Shown here: in pieces, positions 46,230-55,796 of the stretch
Layout of the letters: each line of letters starts with the position of its first letter
Position numbering within the stretch: the stretch's first letter is position 1
Origin: Streptomyces sp. SID9727
GTDB lineage: Bacteria > Actinomycetota > Actinomycetes > Streptomycetales > Streptomycetaceae
NCBI RefSeq assembly: GCF_010550605.1
Contig: NZ_JAAGNI010000106.1
Location: 62,001 to 126,000 of the forward strand
Length of the DNA: 64,000 bases
Direction: 5' to 3'
Notes under the pieces: generated by a model
Told to the model about the DNA's origin: nothing
The model's input: only the letters and a program-made list of their open reading frames with translations
The model's database searches: none
Position numbers and translations under genes: made by a program

Positions 46230-47137
46230 CCACCATCGAGATCGACCACACCTCCCGCTGGTTCGGCAACGTGGTCGCCGTCAACGACGTCAGCATGACC
46301 GTGGGACCCGGTGTCACCGGTCTGCTGGGCCCCAACGGGGCGGGCAAGTCGACCCTGATCAACATGATGGCCGGGTTCCTCGCGCCGTCCACGGGCACGG
46401 TCACGCTGGACGGGAAGGCGATCTGGCGCAACGAGGCCGTGTACCGGGAGATCGGCATCGTCCCGGAGCGCGAGGCGATGTACGACTTCCTGACCGGACG
46501 CGAGTTCGTGGTGGCCAACGCCGAACTGCACGGACTGGGCGCCGCCGAGGCGGCCGCGGCCCTGGCCACGGTCGAGATGGAGTACGCGCAGGACCGCAAG
46601 ATCGCGACGTACAGCAAGGGCATGCGCCAGCGCGTGAAGATGGCGTCCGCGCTGGTCCACAACCCGTCCGTGCTGCTGCTGGACGAGCCGTTCAACGGGA
46701 TGGACCCGCGCCAGCGGATGCAGCTGATGGACCTGCTGCGGCGGATGGGCGCGGAAGGCCGGACGGTCCTCTTCTCCTCGCACATCCTCGAAGAGGTCGA
46801 ACAGCTCGCCTCGCACATCGAGGTCGTCGTCGCGGGCCGGCACGCGGCGTCCGGTGACTTCCGCCGTATCCGCCGGCTGATGACGGACCGCCCGCACCGC
46901 TATCTCGTACGGTCGAGCGACGACCGGGCCCTGGCCGCCGCGCTTATTGCCGATCCTTCGACAGCGGGGATCGAAGTGGACCTGAGCGAGAACGCTTTGC
47001 GCATTCAGGCGATCGATTTTGCCCGCTTCACCACGCTGTTGCCCAAGGTCGCACGCGAGCAGGGCATTCGTCTGCTGACCGTGTCCCCGTCCGACGAGTC
47101 CCTCGAATCGGTCTTTTCCTATCTCGTAGCGGCCTGA
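46226..47137 (+). CDS. ABC-2-type exporter, second ATP-binding subunit
   Basis: 303 residues, GTG start overlapping the previous stop. Walker A GPNGAGKST near 37-45, signature YSKGMRQRVKMASAL near 130, Walker B VLLLDEPFNGMDP near 150. Paralogue of the first ATPase (about the same length, same motifs), so the four-gene locus likely encodes two related exporters or one complex heterotetramer. Substrate unknown. Confidence 0.92.
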   Translation: MTTIEIDHTSRWFGNVVAVNDVSMTVGPGVTGLLGPNGAGKSTLINMMAGFLAPSTGTVTLDGKAIWRNEAVYREIGIVPEREAMYDFLTGREFVVANAELHGLGAAEAAAALATVEMEYAQDRKIATYSKGMRQRVKMASALVHNPSVLLLDEPFNGMDPRQRMQLMDLLRRMGAEGRTVLFSSHILEEVEQLASHIEVVVAGRHAASGDFRRIRRLMTDRPHRYLVRSSDDRALAAALIADPSTAGIEVDLSENALRIQAIDFARFTTLLPKVAREQGIRLLTVSPSDESLESVFSYLVAA

Positions 47138-47160
47138 GGCCGACAAGGAGCTGTGACGTC

Positions 47161-47880
47161 ATGTACGACCCCACAGTCGCCCGGCTCACCTACCGGGCGC
47201 TGCTCGGCCGGCGCCGGGCCGCCATCCTCTTCGTGCTGCCCGCCCTGCTGATCGTCATCGCGGTGGCGGTACGGATGTTCGCGGGGGCCGACGACCAGGT
47301 GGCCTCGGACGTCCTGGGCGGATTCGCCATCGCCACCATGGTGCCGTTGATCGGCGTGATCGCCGGCACGGGCGCCATCGGGCCGGAGATCGATGACGGC
47401 TCGATCGTCTACCTGCTGTCCAAGCCGGTGAGCCGGCCGACGATCATCCTCACCAAGCTGATCGTCGCGATCGCGGTGACCATGGTCTTCTCGGCGGTGC
47501 CGACGATGATCGCGGGCCTGATCCTCAATGGCAACGGCCAGCAGATCGCGGTGGCCTATACCATCGCCGCCCTGGTCGCCTCGATCGCCTACAGCGCGCT
47601 GTTCCTGCTGCTGGGCACGGTCAGTCGGCACGCGGTCGTGCTGGGCCTCGTCTACGCGCTGGTGTGGGAGGCCCTGTTCGGCAGTCTGGTGCCGGGCGCG
47701 CGCACGCTGAGCGTGCAGCAGTGGTCGCTCGCCCTGGCGGAGAAGACCGGCGGCAACGGTGCGATCACCTCGGACGTCGGTCTGCCGCTCGCCACGATCC
47801 TGCTCGCCGTGGTGACCGTCGCGGCGACCTGGTACGCGGGGCAGAAGCTGCGCACGCTGAAGCTGGCCGGCGAGGAGTGA
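47161..47880 (+). CDS. ABC-2-type exporter, second permease subunit
   Basis: 239 residues with six hydrophobic segments; ABC-2 family (VTMVFSAVPTMIAGLILNG, IVYLLSKPVSRPTIILTKL). Shorter than the first permease and without the soluble N-terminal part. Ribosome site AAGGAG. Last gene of the operon; a long palindrome follows immediately. Confidence 0.87.
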   Translation: MYDPTVARLTYRALLGRRRAAILFVLPALLIVIAVAVRMFAGADDQVASDVLGGFAIATMVPLIGVIAGTGAIGPEIDDGSIVYLLSKPVSRPTIILTKLIVAIAVTMVFSAVPTMIAGLILNGNGQQIAVAYTIAALVASIAYSALFLLLGTVSRHAVVLGLVYALVWEALFGSLVPGARTLSVQQWSLALAEKTGGNGAITSDVGLPLATILLAVVTVAATWYAGQKLRTLKLAGEE

Positions 47881-47892
47881 GCGGACGGCCGT

Positions 47893-47941
47893 CCGACATG
47901 TGACAACCCCCGGTCCATGACCGGGGGTTGTCACATGTCGG
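47893..47941. terminator. strong hairpin after ABC operon
   Basis: 23-bp perfect inverted repeat (left arm begins CCGACATGTGACAACCCCCG) with loop CAT, immediately after the permease stop. No T-tract; the size alone makes it a likely terminator or mRNA-stabilising hairpin. Confidence 0.8.
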
Positions 47942-48174
47942 ACAGTCCTACGCGTAACTGTACGTTTATCGGTGCGTTGTTCACGATGCGTGGAGGCAAC
48001 TGGAATCCGTGGCGTCGTAGCGTGCGTGAAAAGTGCAGATGGCCGATGCGGTGGGGGGAGAGCCCTCGTCGGTCGGTTCTTCGAGTGAGTGGCAACCGTG
48101 AGCGTCCTCCGCCCCTGTAGCCCGGGGAGAGGGCTGTCCGATTCCGCGTAGCTTTCACGAACGGAAGGCAGCTC

Positions 48175-48867
48175 ATGCCGACGGAAGTCGCTCTACTTGA
48201 ATCGCGCGCGCTGCGCGTCGAACAGATGGGGCGTGTCGACGCCCTGGACAAGGTGAAATGCCTTGTCATGCTCCCAGACGGGATTCACGTTCGCACAGGG
48301 GATGTGGCTCGTTACTTCGAAGTATCCACAGAGGTGGTCAAAAAGGTGACCCACCGCCATCGAGTCGAGTTGGAGGAGAACGGGCTAAGGACGCTTCGAG
48401 GCTCTGACCTGGAGGCCTTCCATAGGGACATGATGTCCCTATGGGCAGGAGAAGGCGCCGGAAGTTATCCACAGGCAGCCACTCAGCTCCGCCTCTACAC
48501 CCGCCGGACCGTGCTCAACGTCGCCATGCTTCTTCGCGACAGCGACGTCGCCCGATGCGTGCGTACGTATCTGCTCGACGCCGAGCAGGACCTGCGTGCG
48601 GGGTACGCATCGCTCGAACACCGCGTCACCCGGGTCGAGAGCCACCTGGCCGGCGTGGGCACCGCGCTCCAGGAGCTGGGCCCGGTCCTCAGCCGGATGT
48701 CGCACCGGCTGGACAGCCTCGACCGGAGGCTGGAGGCCACCCACCAGGTCGTCGGTGCCATGAGTGTGAAGCTCAGCGGGGTCTCGGAGGACGTCGTCCG
48801 GCTCGACGACCGCGTGGACGCCCTGGCGCGCAACCTGAAGGAGCTGAACCGCCGCAACAAGCGCTGA
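48175..48867 (+). CDS. HTH and coiled-coil protein, unknown
   Basis: 230 residues. Residues of about 20-75 have a predicted helix-turn-helix-like segment (VRTGDVARYFEVSTEVVKKV), followed by RRTVLNVAMLLRDSDVARCVRTYLL near 100-125, which I have seen in a common conserved Streptomyces family of unknown function. The C-terminal 80 residues (HRVTRVESHLAGVGTALQEL onwards) form a long coiled coil with many charged and leucine heptads. Function unknown; possibly a DNA-binding, phage-regulatory-like or nucleoid protein. The coding region holds a 25-bp palindrome and a DnaA-box 9-mer. Confidence 0.7.
   Translation: MPTEVALLESRALRVEQMGRVDALDKVKCLVMLPDGIHVRTGDVARYFEVSTEVVKKVTHRHRVELEENGLRTLRGSDLEAFHRDMMSLWAGEGAGSYPQAATQLRLYTRRTVLNVAMLLRDSDVARCVRTYLLDAEQDLRAGYASLEHRVTRVESHLAGVGTALQELGPVLSRMSHRLDSLDRRLEATHQVVGAMSVKLSGVSEDVVRLDDRVDALARNLKELNRRNKR
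48420..48444. repeat. 25-bp palindrome within the HTH/coiled-coil gene
   Basis: 12-bp arms CCATAGGGACAT and ATGTCCCTATGG with a single central G. Perfect and in a coding region, AT-richer than the rest of the gene. Likely a protein-binding site, an operator or a chance sequence. Confidence 0.6.
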
Positions 48868-48889
48868 TCCGACCAGGCAGGCGTGGAAA

Positions 48890-48926
48890 GGCTCAGGGAC
48901 CGAGGCGGTGCCCCGGTCCCTGAGCC
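48890..48926. terminator. hairpin between convergent genes
   Basis: Arms GGCTCAGGGACC and GGTCCCTGAGCC (12 bp, perfect) with a 13-nt loop. Lies between the HTH/coiled-coil gene and the convergent HAD gene; probably bidirectional. Confidence 0.75.
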
Positions 48927-48945
48927 CCACGCAGAGGGCGGCCGC

Positions 48946-49752
48946 CTACGACTCCCGCAGCAGCCGCTCCAGCACCACCGCGATCCCGTCGTCCTCGTTC
49001 GACGTGGTCGTCTCCTGAGCGACGGCCTTCAGATCGGCGTGGGCGTTGGCCATGGCCACGCCGTGCCGGGCCCAGGCGAACATGGGGATGTCGTTGGGCA
49101 TGTCACCGAAGGCGATCGTGTCCGCGGCCTTCACGCCCAGCCGGCGGGCGGCGAGCGAGAGGCCGGTGGCCTTGCTCAGTCCCAGGGGCAGGATCTCGAC
49201 GACCCCCGCCCCCGCCATGACCACGTCCACCAGATTCCCGACCGCCGCCCGCGCGGCCTTGGCCAGTGCGTCGTCATCCAGATCCGGGTGCTGTATGTAC
49301 ACCTTGTTCAGCGGCGCGGCCCACATCTCGGCCGGGTCCTGGACGAAGACGGCCGGACGCGGTCCCTCCTGGACGCGGTAACCCGGCCCGACCAGCACCT
49401 CGCCGTCGAGCCCGTCGCGGCTCGCGGCCAGCGCCAGCGGGCCGACCTCGGCCTCGACCTTGGAGAGCGCGAGCCCGGCGAGCTGCCGGTCCAGGGTGAG
49501 CGAGGTGAGCAGCCTGCGTTCACCCGCGTGGTAGACCTGGGCGCCCTGCGCGCAGACGGCCAGCCCTTCGTAGCCGAGGTCGTCCAGGATGTGCCGGGTC
49601 CACGGGACGGCGCGGCCGGTGACGACGATGTGCGCCGCACCGGCACCGGCGGCGGCCTTCAGGGCCTCGCGTGTCCGCGCGGAGACCGTTTCGTCGTCGC
49701 GCAGGAGGGTGCCGTCGAGGTCGGTCGCGACGAGCTTGTAGGGGAAGGTCAC
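48946..49752 (-). CDS. Cof-type HAD-IIB family phosphatase
   Basis: 268 residues from a GTG overlapping the serS stop (GTGA), implying translational coupling with serS. Motif I is TDLDGTLL near 10-17, motif [14 protein letters not shown] near 210. The paralogue upstream of DUF72 has the same motifs. Substrate unknown. Confidence 0.87.
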   Translation of the reverse strand: MTFPYKLVATDLDGTLLRDDETVSARTREALKAAAGAGAAHIVVTGRAVPWTRHILDDLGYEGLAVCAQGAQVYHAGERRLLTSLTLDRQLAGLALSKVEAEVGPLALAASRDGLDGEVLVGPGYRVQEGPRPAVFVQDPAEMWAAPLNKVYIQHPDLDDDALAKAARAAVGNLVDVVMAGAGVVEILPLGLSKATGLSLAARRLGVKAADTIAFGDMPNDIPMFAWARHGVAMANAHADLKAVAQETTTSNEDDGIAVVLERLLRES

Positions 49753-51038
49753 TTGGCGACCGGCTCCAGAATCTCGCGCCCGCCCAGGTAGGGACGGAGC
49801 ACCTCGGGCACCCGCACCGAGCCGTCGGCCAGCTGGTGGTTCTCCAGGATCGCCACGATGGTCCGGGGGACGGCGCAGAGCGTGCCGTTCAGCGTGGCCG
49901 GCGGTCGCATGACCTTCTTGCCGTCGCGGTTGTCCCGCATCCGGACCGAGAGCCTTCGCGCCTGGAACTCGCCGCAATTGGACGCCGACGTGAGCTCGCG
50001 GTACTTGCCCTGGGTCGGGATCCACGCCTCGCAGTCGTACTTCCTGGTGGCCGAGGCCCCCAGGTCGCCGCTGGCGACGTCGATGACCTGGAAGGGCAGT
50101 TCGAGGCCGGTGAGCCACTGCTTTTCCCAGTCCAGGAGGCGCAGGTGCTCGGCCTCCGCCTCCGCGGGGTCGACGTACGAGAACATCTCGACCTTGGTGA
50201 ACTGGTGCACCCGGAAGATGCCGCGGGTGTCCTTGCCGTACGTCCCCGCCTCGCGGCGGTAGCAGGAGGAGTAGCCGGCGTAACGCAGCGGCAGCTTCTC
50301 CGCGTCGATGATCTCGTCCATGTGGTACGCGGCGAGCGGTACCTCGGAGGTGCCGACCAGATACTGGTCGTCCTTGTCCAGGTGGTAGACGTCCTCCGCG
50401 GCCTGGCCGAGGAAGCCGGTGCCCTCCATGGCACGGGGGCGGACGAGGGTCGGGGTCAGCATCGGAGTGAAACCGGCCTCGGTGGCCTGGGCGATCGCCG
50501 CGTTGACGAGGGCGAGCTCCAGCAGCGCGCCGACGCCCGTGAGGTAGTAGAAGCGCGAGCCGGACACCTTGGCGCCGCGCTCCATGTCGATCGCGCCGAG
50601 CGCCTCGCCGAGCTCCAGGTGGTCCTTGGGCTCGAATCCCTCGGCGCCGAAGTCGCGGATCGTCCCGTGCGTCTCCAGGACGACGAAGTCCTCCTCGCCG
50701 CCGATCGGCACGTCCGGGTGGACGAGGTTGCCGAGCCGCAGAAGCAGGTTCCTGGTCTCCGCGTCGGCCTCGTCCTGGGCGGCGTCGGCCGCCTTGACGT
50801 CGGCCTTGAGCTGCTCGGCGCGGGTCAGGAGTTCGGTGCGCTCTTCGGGCGAAGCCTTGGGGATGAGTTTGCCGAGCGACTTCTGCTCGGAACGGAGTTC
50901 ATCGAAAGCGGTCCCGGACGACCTGCGCCGTTCGTCGGCGGAGAGCAGGGCATCGACGAGTGCGACGTCCTCTCCCCGGTTGCGCTGGGAGGCGCGAACA
51001 CGGTCGGGGTCCTCACGAATCAGGCGAAGGTCAATCAC
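49749..51038 (-). CDS. serS: seryl-tRNA synthetase
   Basis: 429 residues, complete. N-terminal tRNA-binding coiled-coil arm near 1-110 ([45 protein letters not shown] in pieces), then the class II catalytic core: motif 2 with [15 protein letters not shown] and [14 protein letters not shown]/serine-binding [13 protein letters not shown] near 380, motif 3-like segment at the C-terminus. Charges tRNA-Ser and tRNA-Sec-type tRNAs. ATG start, translationally coupled to the HAD gene downstream. A 518-bp region without genes precedes it. Confidence 0.96.
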   Translation of the reverse strand: MIDLRLIREDPDRVRASQRNRGEDVALVDALLSADERRRSSGTAFDELRSEQKSLGKLIPKASPEERTELLTRAEQLKADVKAADAAQDEADAETRNLLLRLGNLVHPDVPIGGEEDFVVLETHGTIRDFGAEGFEPKDHLELGEALGAIDMERGAKVSGSRFYYLTGVGALLELALVNAAIAQATEAGFTPMLTPTLVRPRAMEGTGFLGQAAEDVYHLDKDDQYLVGTSEVPLAAYHMDEIIDAEKLPLRYAGYSSCYRREAGTYGKDTRGIFRVHQFTKVEMFSYVDPAEAEAEHLRLLDWEKQWLTGLELPFQVIDVASGDLGASATRKYDCEAWIPTQGKYRELTSASNCGEFQARRLSVRMRDNRDGKKVMRPPATLNGTLCAVPRTIVAILENHQLADGSVRVPEVLRPYLGGREILEPVAK

Positions 51039-51556
51039 TCCTCCAGGCTACCGGTGTCGGCTTCGCCCACTTGAACCGATAGGAACAAGCGTGGCGCTTT
51101 GCCCGAATTGCGAGTATTTGGCATTGTGGGGCGAGTGGGTCACGAGGCGTGCGTGGTGGGGTAGTTGGGCGACGCTTTTCCACAGGAGTGGCCGGTCCGT
51201 TGAAGTTATCCACAGGCTGTGGGGGAAGTCTGTGGATGCGGGGGAGATCATTCCGGGAGCCTGATGAAAACGCGTGGATTCAAGGTTCAAACCCGTTTCA
51301 CGCGCTCGTTCGGGTGGGAATTGCTAGCTCTAAAGAGTTGATCAGTGGAATTGGGCTGACACGGGGCGAACAAGTGCCCTGTGGATAGGTGTGAGTGGCC
51401 CATGTCGGTTTGTCGACCATGTCGGATTGTGGTGTCGACTTGTCCCCAGGCGCACTCTCCCGCCTGTGGATAACTTTCCCCGGCGCAGACAATCCTCTGA
51501 TCTCACCGGCCCTGTGGACAGGCGGCGGCCCCGGACCCGACGGGTCCAGGGCTTGA
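51039..51556. promoter_or_regulatory. serS-pheA intergenic region with cluster of DnaA-box-like 9-mers
   Basis: At least seven 9-mers resembling the Streptomyces DnaA box occur within 356 bp: 51176-51184 (TTTTCCACA), 51206-51214 (TTATCCACA), 51231-51239 (minus, GCATCCACA), 51380-51388 (minus, CTATCCACA), 51440-51448 (TTGTCCCCA), 51475-51483 (minus, TTATCCACA), 51523-51531 (minus, CTGTCCACA). Two are exact matches to TTATCCACA. Clustering in a non-coding stretch suggests a DnaA-binding locus. The region also holds the serS promoter. Confidence 0.6.
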
Positions 51557-52492
51557 TCAGGGCCGACCGTCCTGGCTGCGTGCCAGCCAGTCGGACGCCT
51601 CGGTGAACTCAGCGTCGGACGTGCCCGCACGCAACGGGCGTACATCCTCCGGAGCCACATCGGCCCGCGGGTAGGAACCGAGGAAGCGCACATTCGGACA
51701 AACGCGCTTGAGCCCCATCAGGGCCTCGCCGACCCGGCGGTCGGAGATATGGCCCTCCGCATCCACGGCGAAGCAGTAGTTGCCGATGCCGGCCCCGGTG
51801 GGCCGTGACTGGATCAGCATCAGGTTCACCCCGCGCACCGCGAACTCCTGGAGCAGTTCGAGCAGGGCGCCGGGGTGGTCGTCGCCCAGCCAGATCACCA
51901 CGGAGGTCTTGTCCGCACCGGTCGGCGCGGAGGGCCGGGCCGGACGCCCCACGAGCACGAAGCGGGTCTGCGCGTTCTCCGCGTCGTGGATCTCGGTCAC
52001 CAGCGGTTCGAGCCCGTACCTCTCCGCCGCGAACTCTCCCGCGAAGGCCGCGTCGTAGCGGCCCTCCTGCACGAGCCGCGCGCCGTCCGCGTTGGACGCC
52101 GCCGACTCCCATACCGCCTGCGGGAGATGGGCGGCCAACCAGTTGCGTACCTGCGGCTGCGCGGCCGGGTGAGCGGTGACCGTCTTGATGTCGGACAGTT
52201 CGGTGCCGGGCCGCACGAGCAGCGCGAAGGTGATGGAGAGCAGCACCTCGCGGTAGATCATCAAGGGCTCGCCGCTGGTGAGCTGGTCGAGGGTGGTGGT
52301 GATGCCGCCTTCGACGGAGTTCTCGATCGGTACGAGCGCCGCGGCGGCCGTTCCGTTGCGCACCGCGTCCAGCGCCGCCGGTACGGAGACCATCGGAACG
52401 AGTTCGCGGGTGGCGGCTTCCGGGAGCGTACGGAGGGCGACCTCGGTGAAGGTGCCTTCAGGGCCGAGATAGGCGTAGCGCGTGGCGGACAT
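51557..52492 (-). CDS. pheA: prephenate dehydratase
   Basis: 311 residues: catalytic PDT domain near 1-190 with YAYLGPEGTFTEVAL at the N-terminus, ENSVEGGITTTLDQL near 58-72, and the TRF motif (QTRFVLVG near 174); C-terminal ACT-like regulatory domain (GALLELLQEFAVRGVNLMLI, QSRPTGAGIGNYCF) that binds phenylalanine. Converts prephenate to phenylpyruvate; inhibited by Phe, from family knowledge. Monofunctional, without the chorismate mutase domain of enteric P-protein. Confidence 0.95.
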   Translation of the reverse strand: MSATRYAYLGPEGTFTEVALRTLPEAATRELVPMVSVPAALDAVRNGTAAAALVPIENSVEGGITTTLDQLTSGEPLMIYREVLLSITFALLVRPGTELSDIKTVTAHPAAQPQVRNWLAAHLPQAVWESAASNADGARLVQEGRYDAAFAGEFAAERYGLEPLVTEIHDAENAQTRFVLVGRPARPSAPTGADKTSVVIWLGDDHPGALLELLQEFAVRGVNLMLIQSRPTGAGIGNYCFAVDAEGHISDRRVGEALMGLKRVCPNVRFLGSYPRADVAPEDVRPLRAGTSDAEFTEASDWLARSQDGRP

Positions 52493-52516
52493 ACCGTCAC
52501 CCTAATGCGCGGGGAG

Positions 52517-52552
52517 GCCGCGGCAGGCCCGGATGGGCGGGCCTGCCGCGGC
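52517..52552. terminator. GC-rich hairpin at end of Dyp gene
   Basis: 14-bp perfect arms (GCCGCGGCAGGCCC and its complement) with 8-nt loop, directly after the Dyp peroxidase stop and before pheA. Likely terminator for the copper operon. Confidence 0.8.
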
Positions 52553-53839
52553 TCAGGACTCCAGAAGCCGCTGCCCCACGTACTCACCGGGCGCCGCCCC
52601 GCCCGGCACCGCGTACAGCCCGCTCGCCTCGTGGCGGATGAAGGGGGAGAGCGCGTCCCCCCGGTCCAGCTTGCGCTGCACCGGGACGAACCCGCGCAGC
52701 GGGTCGGCCTGCCAGCAGATGAACAGCAGCCCGGCGTCCGGGGTGCCGTCCGGGGCGATCCCGTCGTGGTACGAGAACGGCCGGCGCAGCATTGCCGCGC
52801 CGCTGTTGCGCTCGGGCGACGAGATCCGGGCGTGCGCGTTGTCCGGGATCAGAAGCTTGCCGTCCGGGCCCGCCTTGTCGAGGTCCATCGCGGTGGTCTC
52901 GGTGCCGCCGCTGAGCGGGGCGCCGTCCGCCTTGCGCCGGCCGATGACCCGCTCCTGACGTTCCACCGGAAGCTTCTCCCAGTCGTCCAGGAGCATGCGG
53001 ATCCGCCGGACCACCGCGTAGGAGCCGCCCGCGAGCCAGTCGTACGCCGGGCCCTGGCCGCCGGGGACGAACAGGCGCTTGTCGAAGTCGTCGTCCGTGG
53101 GCTTCGGGTTGCCCGTGCCGTCGATCTGGCCCATCAGGTTGCGGGCCGTCATCGGCTTGGCGGTGGCGCCCGGTGTGCGGTTGAAGCCGTTCATCTGCCA
53201 GCGCACGGTTGCCGTCGAGGCGGCCTCCTTCTGGACGGCCCGCAGCGCGTGGAAGGCGACGAGGGCGTCGTCGGCGCCGATCTGGACCCACAGGTCTCCA
53301 TGGGACCGGTCGGCGTCGAGGTGGTCGGAGGAGAACGGCGGAAGCGGGTCGAGCCCCGGCGGGCGGTGCGCGGTGAGGCCCGTGCGTTCGAAGAAGGTCG
53401 CGCCGAAGCCGAAGGTGACGGTGAGCGAGGACGGGCCCGCGTCCAGCGCGACACCGGTGTCGTGCCCGGGGCCGTCCGCCGCGCCCTCGACGGGTTCGCC
53501 GGCCATCAGCCGCCGCGCCAGCGCGGACCACCGGCGCATCAGGGCGGCGGCCTGCTTCCGCCCGGCCCCGGGGGCGAGGTCGAAGGCGATCAGGTGGCCG
53601 GATGCGTGAAGCGGAGTAGTGATCCCCGGTTGATGTTTCCCGTGAAACATCACCTCGGTGGAGCCGACCGTGGTCAGCGCGGCCGGTGCGTCGTCACGGG
53701 TCGCGGCGTAGCCGGTGGCGCCGCCGGTCGCCCCGAGGACCAACCCGGTCGCCCCGGCGGCGCCTGCGGTGCCGAGAAGCCGCCGCCGGGAGAGGGCGTG
53801 GGTGTTGCCGCTGTCGCTGCTCGTGCTTTTTCCGCTCAC
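52553..53839 (-). CDS. Tat-exported Dyp-type haem peroxidase
   Basis: 428 residues, with a twin-arginine signal near 16-45 (SRRRLLGTAGAAGATGLVLG). Dyp fold: GXXDG-type motif reads QIDGTGNPKPTDDD near 235, and the proximal haem histidine is in PFSYHDGIAPDGTPDAG near 370. It is close to EfeB-like members, which use peroxide or remove iron from haem. Placed at the end of a copper operon, after CopCD. Start GTG (VSGKSTSSD) overlaps the copCD stop region. Coding region includes one near-parS sequence. Confidence 0.87.
   Translation of the reverse strand: MSGKSTSSDSGNTHALSRRRLLGTAGAAGATGLVLGATGGATGYAATRDDAPAALTTVGSTEVMFHGKHQPGITTPLHASGHLIAFDLAPGAGRKQAAALMRRWSALARRLMAGEPVEGAADGPGHDTGVALDAGPSSLTVTFGFGATFFERTGLTAHRPPGLDPLPPFSSDHLDADRSHGDLWVQIGADDALVAFHALRAVQKEAASTATVRWQMNGFNRTPGATAKPMTARNLMGQIDGTGNPKPTDDDFDKRLFVPGGQGPAYDWLAGGSYAVVRRIRMLLDDWEKLPVERQERVIGRRKADGAPLSGGTETTAMDLDKAGPDGKLLIPDNAHARISSPERNSGAAMLRRPFSYHDGIAPDGTPDAGLLFICWQADPLRGFVPVQRKLDRGDALSPFIRHEASGLYAVPGGAAPGEYVGQRLLES
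53635..53648. other. near-parS sequence (one mismatch) within Dyp gene
   Basis: GTTTCCCGTGAAAC differs from parS at one position (A to C at base 6). It encodes residues MFHGKH on the minus strand. Single-mismatch sites can still bind ParB in Streptomyces; not shown here. Confidence 0.55.
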
Positions 53840-53847
53840 GTTCCCGC

Positions 53848-55782
53848 TCAGCCGATCTTCACGTTCTTGTCGACCGTCGTCTGGTCGATGTCGGAGGTCC
53901 GTACCGTCACCGCGACCTTCCAGTCGCCCGCGATCGGGAGCTGGAGGCCGGTGGCGGTCCAGTGGCCCTCGGTCAGCCGGACCGGGACGGCCGGCAGGGG
54001 ACCGATGTCCTTGGACTCCAGGGTGAAGGCGATCTTCACCTCGGGGACGTCCATGGGCTTCTTGCCGGGGTCCTCGACCCACAGGTGGATCACGTTCGCG
54101 CCGGTGCGGCCGGGGTCGATGTCCATCCGTACCGTGCCCTTGCCGTTCGCCCCTCCCGTGTCGAAGGGGAGCGCGAGGTTGACGGGACCGCTGTCCACGG
54201 GCCCGGCCGCCGCCGACGTGGCGCGTGCCGCCTCTTCCTGCGTACGGCCCGGCTCGGTCGATGTGAGGACCGTGGTCACCGCCAGCAGGGCCACGGCGAC
54301 GCCGACCTCGGCCAGCACCGAGCGGCGCAGCCCGGAGCGGCCGGGGTCGGCGTCGCGTATCCGCTTCTTCTCGGCGGTGGCCACGGCGGCCCGCTGCCGG
54401 GCGAGCTGAGCCGCCCGGGCGGGATCCCCGGCAGTCTCCGTTTCGGCTTCTGGTTCGGTCTCGGGCTCCTCGTCGGCCTCGGGCGCCACCGCGGCCGGGG
54501 CGGCGCCGCCCTCCGCGAGCCTCCCCGTCCACCGGCGCGACATCGACGCGATCCCCACCAGGACGGCGACGAGCCCCACCTTGACCAGCAGGAGCTGCCC
54601 GTAACCCGTGCCGGTCAGCGCCGACCACGTGCCGACCTGCCGCCACGACTGGTAGACCCCCGTCGCGACGAGGACGACCACGCTGACGAAGGCGATCGTG
54701 GAGAAACGGCGTACGGCGGCCGGGGGCAGGTCGGGCGTGCGGTACAGCGCCGTCAGCAGGGCCACGAGCCCGCCGAGCCAGGCCGCGACGGCCAGCAGGT
54801 GGAGCACGTCCACGGGCATGGCGACGCCGGGCTGGACACCGGTCGACGCGTGCTCGGCGAGCGCCCAGGTGCCGGCGATACCGGCGGCGATGACCGCGCC
54901 GCCGATGGCGAGGCCGAAGGTGAGGTCCTTCTTCTCGCGGGGGTCTTCGCGCTTGGCGTACGTGCCGAACAGGACGGCGACGAACAGCGCGCCGGCGCCG
55001 AGCAGCAGGAGCCGGGAGACCAGAGCGGCACCGGGCTTGGTTTCGAGGACCGCCTTGAGGCCGTCGAGGTCGAGGACGTCCCCCAGCTTCCCGGAGCCGG
55101 TGTACGAGCTGCGCAGGAGCAGCATCGCGAGGGTGGCCGCGGTGAGCGTCAGCCAGCCGCGTACGACCAGACGTTGCAGTGGTCGCGCACCCGCCCCACG
55201 CCGCCAGCAGGCCAGGACGAAGGCGGCGCCGCCCGCGAGCACGATGAACCCGGCGTAGGCGGCGTAGCGCGCGATGTCGTAGAGCGTGCCGACGAGCCCG
55301 CCCCCGGCCTCGCTGTCGGGGAGGGCGACGGTGGTCTCGGAGGGGGCCCCGATGGAGAAGGTGAAGGCGCCGGAGACCGGGTGGCTGTCGGCGGAGACCG
55401 CCTGCCAGGCCACGGTGTACGTGCCGTCGCCGAGGCCGCCGCGCAGGGCGACGCCGTACTTCACGGTGGACCCGCTGTGCAGGTCGCGTGGGGCGGCCCC
55501 GGTGTCGGCGCGCTTGCCCGAGGGGTCCAGGACGCGGATGGAGTCCGCACCCAGGGCGACCTGCTCGGAGAAGGTGAGGGTGACCTCTGCGGGTGCCGTG
55601 GCGACCACCGCCCCGTCCTGCGGATCGCTCCCGGTGAGCGCTGCGTGGGCCGACGCGGGAGCCGCGACGGCCAGCAGCAGACCGAGCGCCGCGCCGAGCA
55701 GCGCGGTGAGCAGTCCGGCCGCGGCGAGCGGCCGGCGCGGGGCGGACAGGGGCGGCCCGAAGGGCGGGGCGGTGGCTGTCAT
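53848..55782 (-). CDS. copper resistance protein CopC-CopD fusion
   Basis: 644 residues. Signal peptide to about residue 45 (LLLAVAAPASAHAALTGSDP), then a CopC beta-sandwich domain with His near the mature N-terminus (HAALTGSDPQDGAVV) and near 117 (SADSHPVSGAFTFSIG). From about 165 eight membrane segments form the CopD domain. The C-terminal 190 residues include a Glu/Pro-rich stretch (EADEEPETEPEAETET) and a further extracellular domain with VRLTEGHWTATGLQLPIAGDW, resembling YtkA/CopC-like folds. Imports or handles copper outside the cell. Confidence 0.88.
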   Translation of the reverse strand: MTATAPPFGPPLSAPRRPLAAAGLLTALLGAALGLLLAVAAPASAHAALTGSDPQDGAVVATAPAEVTLTFSEQVALGADSIRVLDPSGKRADTGAAPRDLHSGSTVKYGVALRGGLGDGTYTVAWQAVSADSHPVSGAFTFSIGAPSETTVALPDSEAGGGLVGTLYDIARYAAYAGFIVLAGGAAFVLACWRRGAGARPLQRLVVRGWLTLTAATLAMLLLRSSYTGSGKLGDVLDLDGLKAVLETKPGAALVSRLLLLGAGALFVAVLFGTYAKREDPREKKDLTFGLAIGGAVIAAGIAGTWALAEHASTGVQPGVAMPVDVLHLLAVAAWLGGLVALLTALYRTPDLPPAAVRRFSTIAFVSVVVLVATGVYQSWRQVGTWSALTGTGYGQLLLVKVGLVAVLVGIASMSRRWTGRLAEGGAAPAAVAPEADEEPETEPEAETETAGDPARAAQLARQRAAVATAEKKRIRDADPGRSGLRRSVLAEVGVAVALLAVTTVLTSTEPGRTQEEAARATSAAAGPVDSGPVNLALPFDTGGANGKGTVRMDIDPGRTGANVIHLWVEDPGKKPMDVPEVKIAFTLESKDIGPLPAVPVRLTEGHWTATGLQLPIAGDWKVAVTVRTSDIDQTTVDKNVKIG

Positions 55783-55796
55783 GGCGTGTCAGTCCC

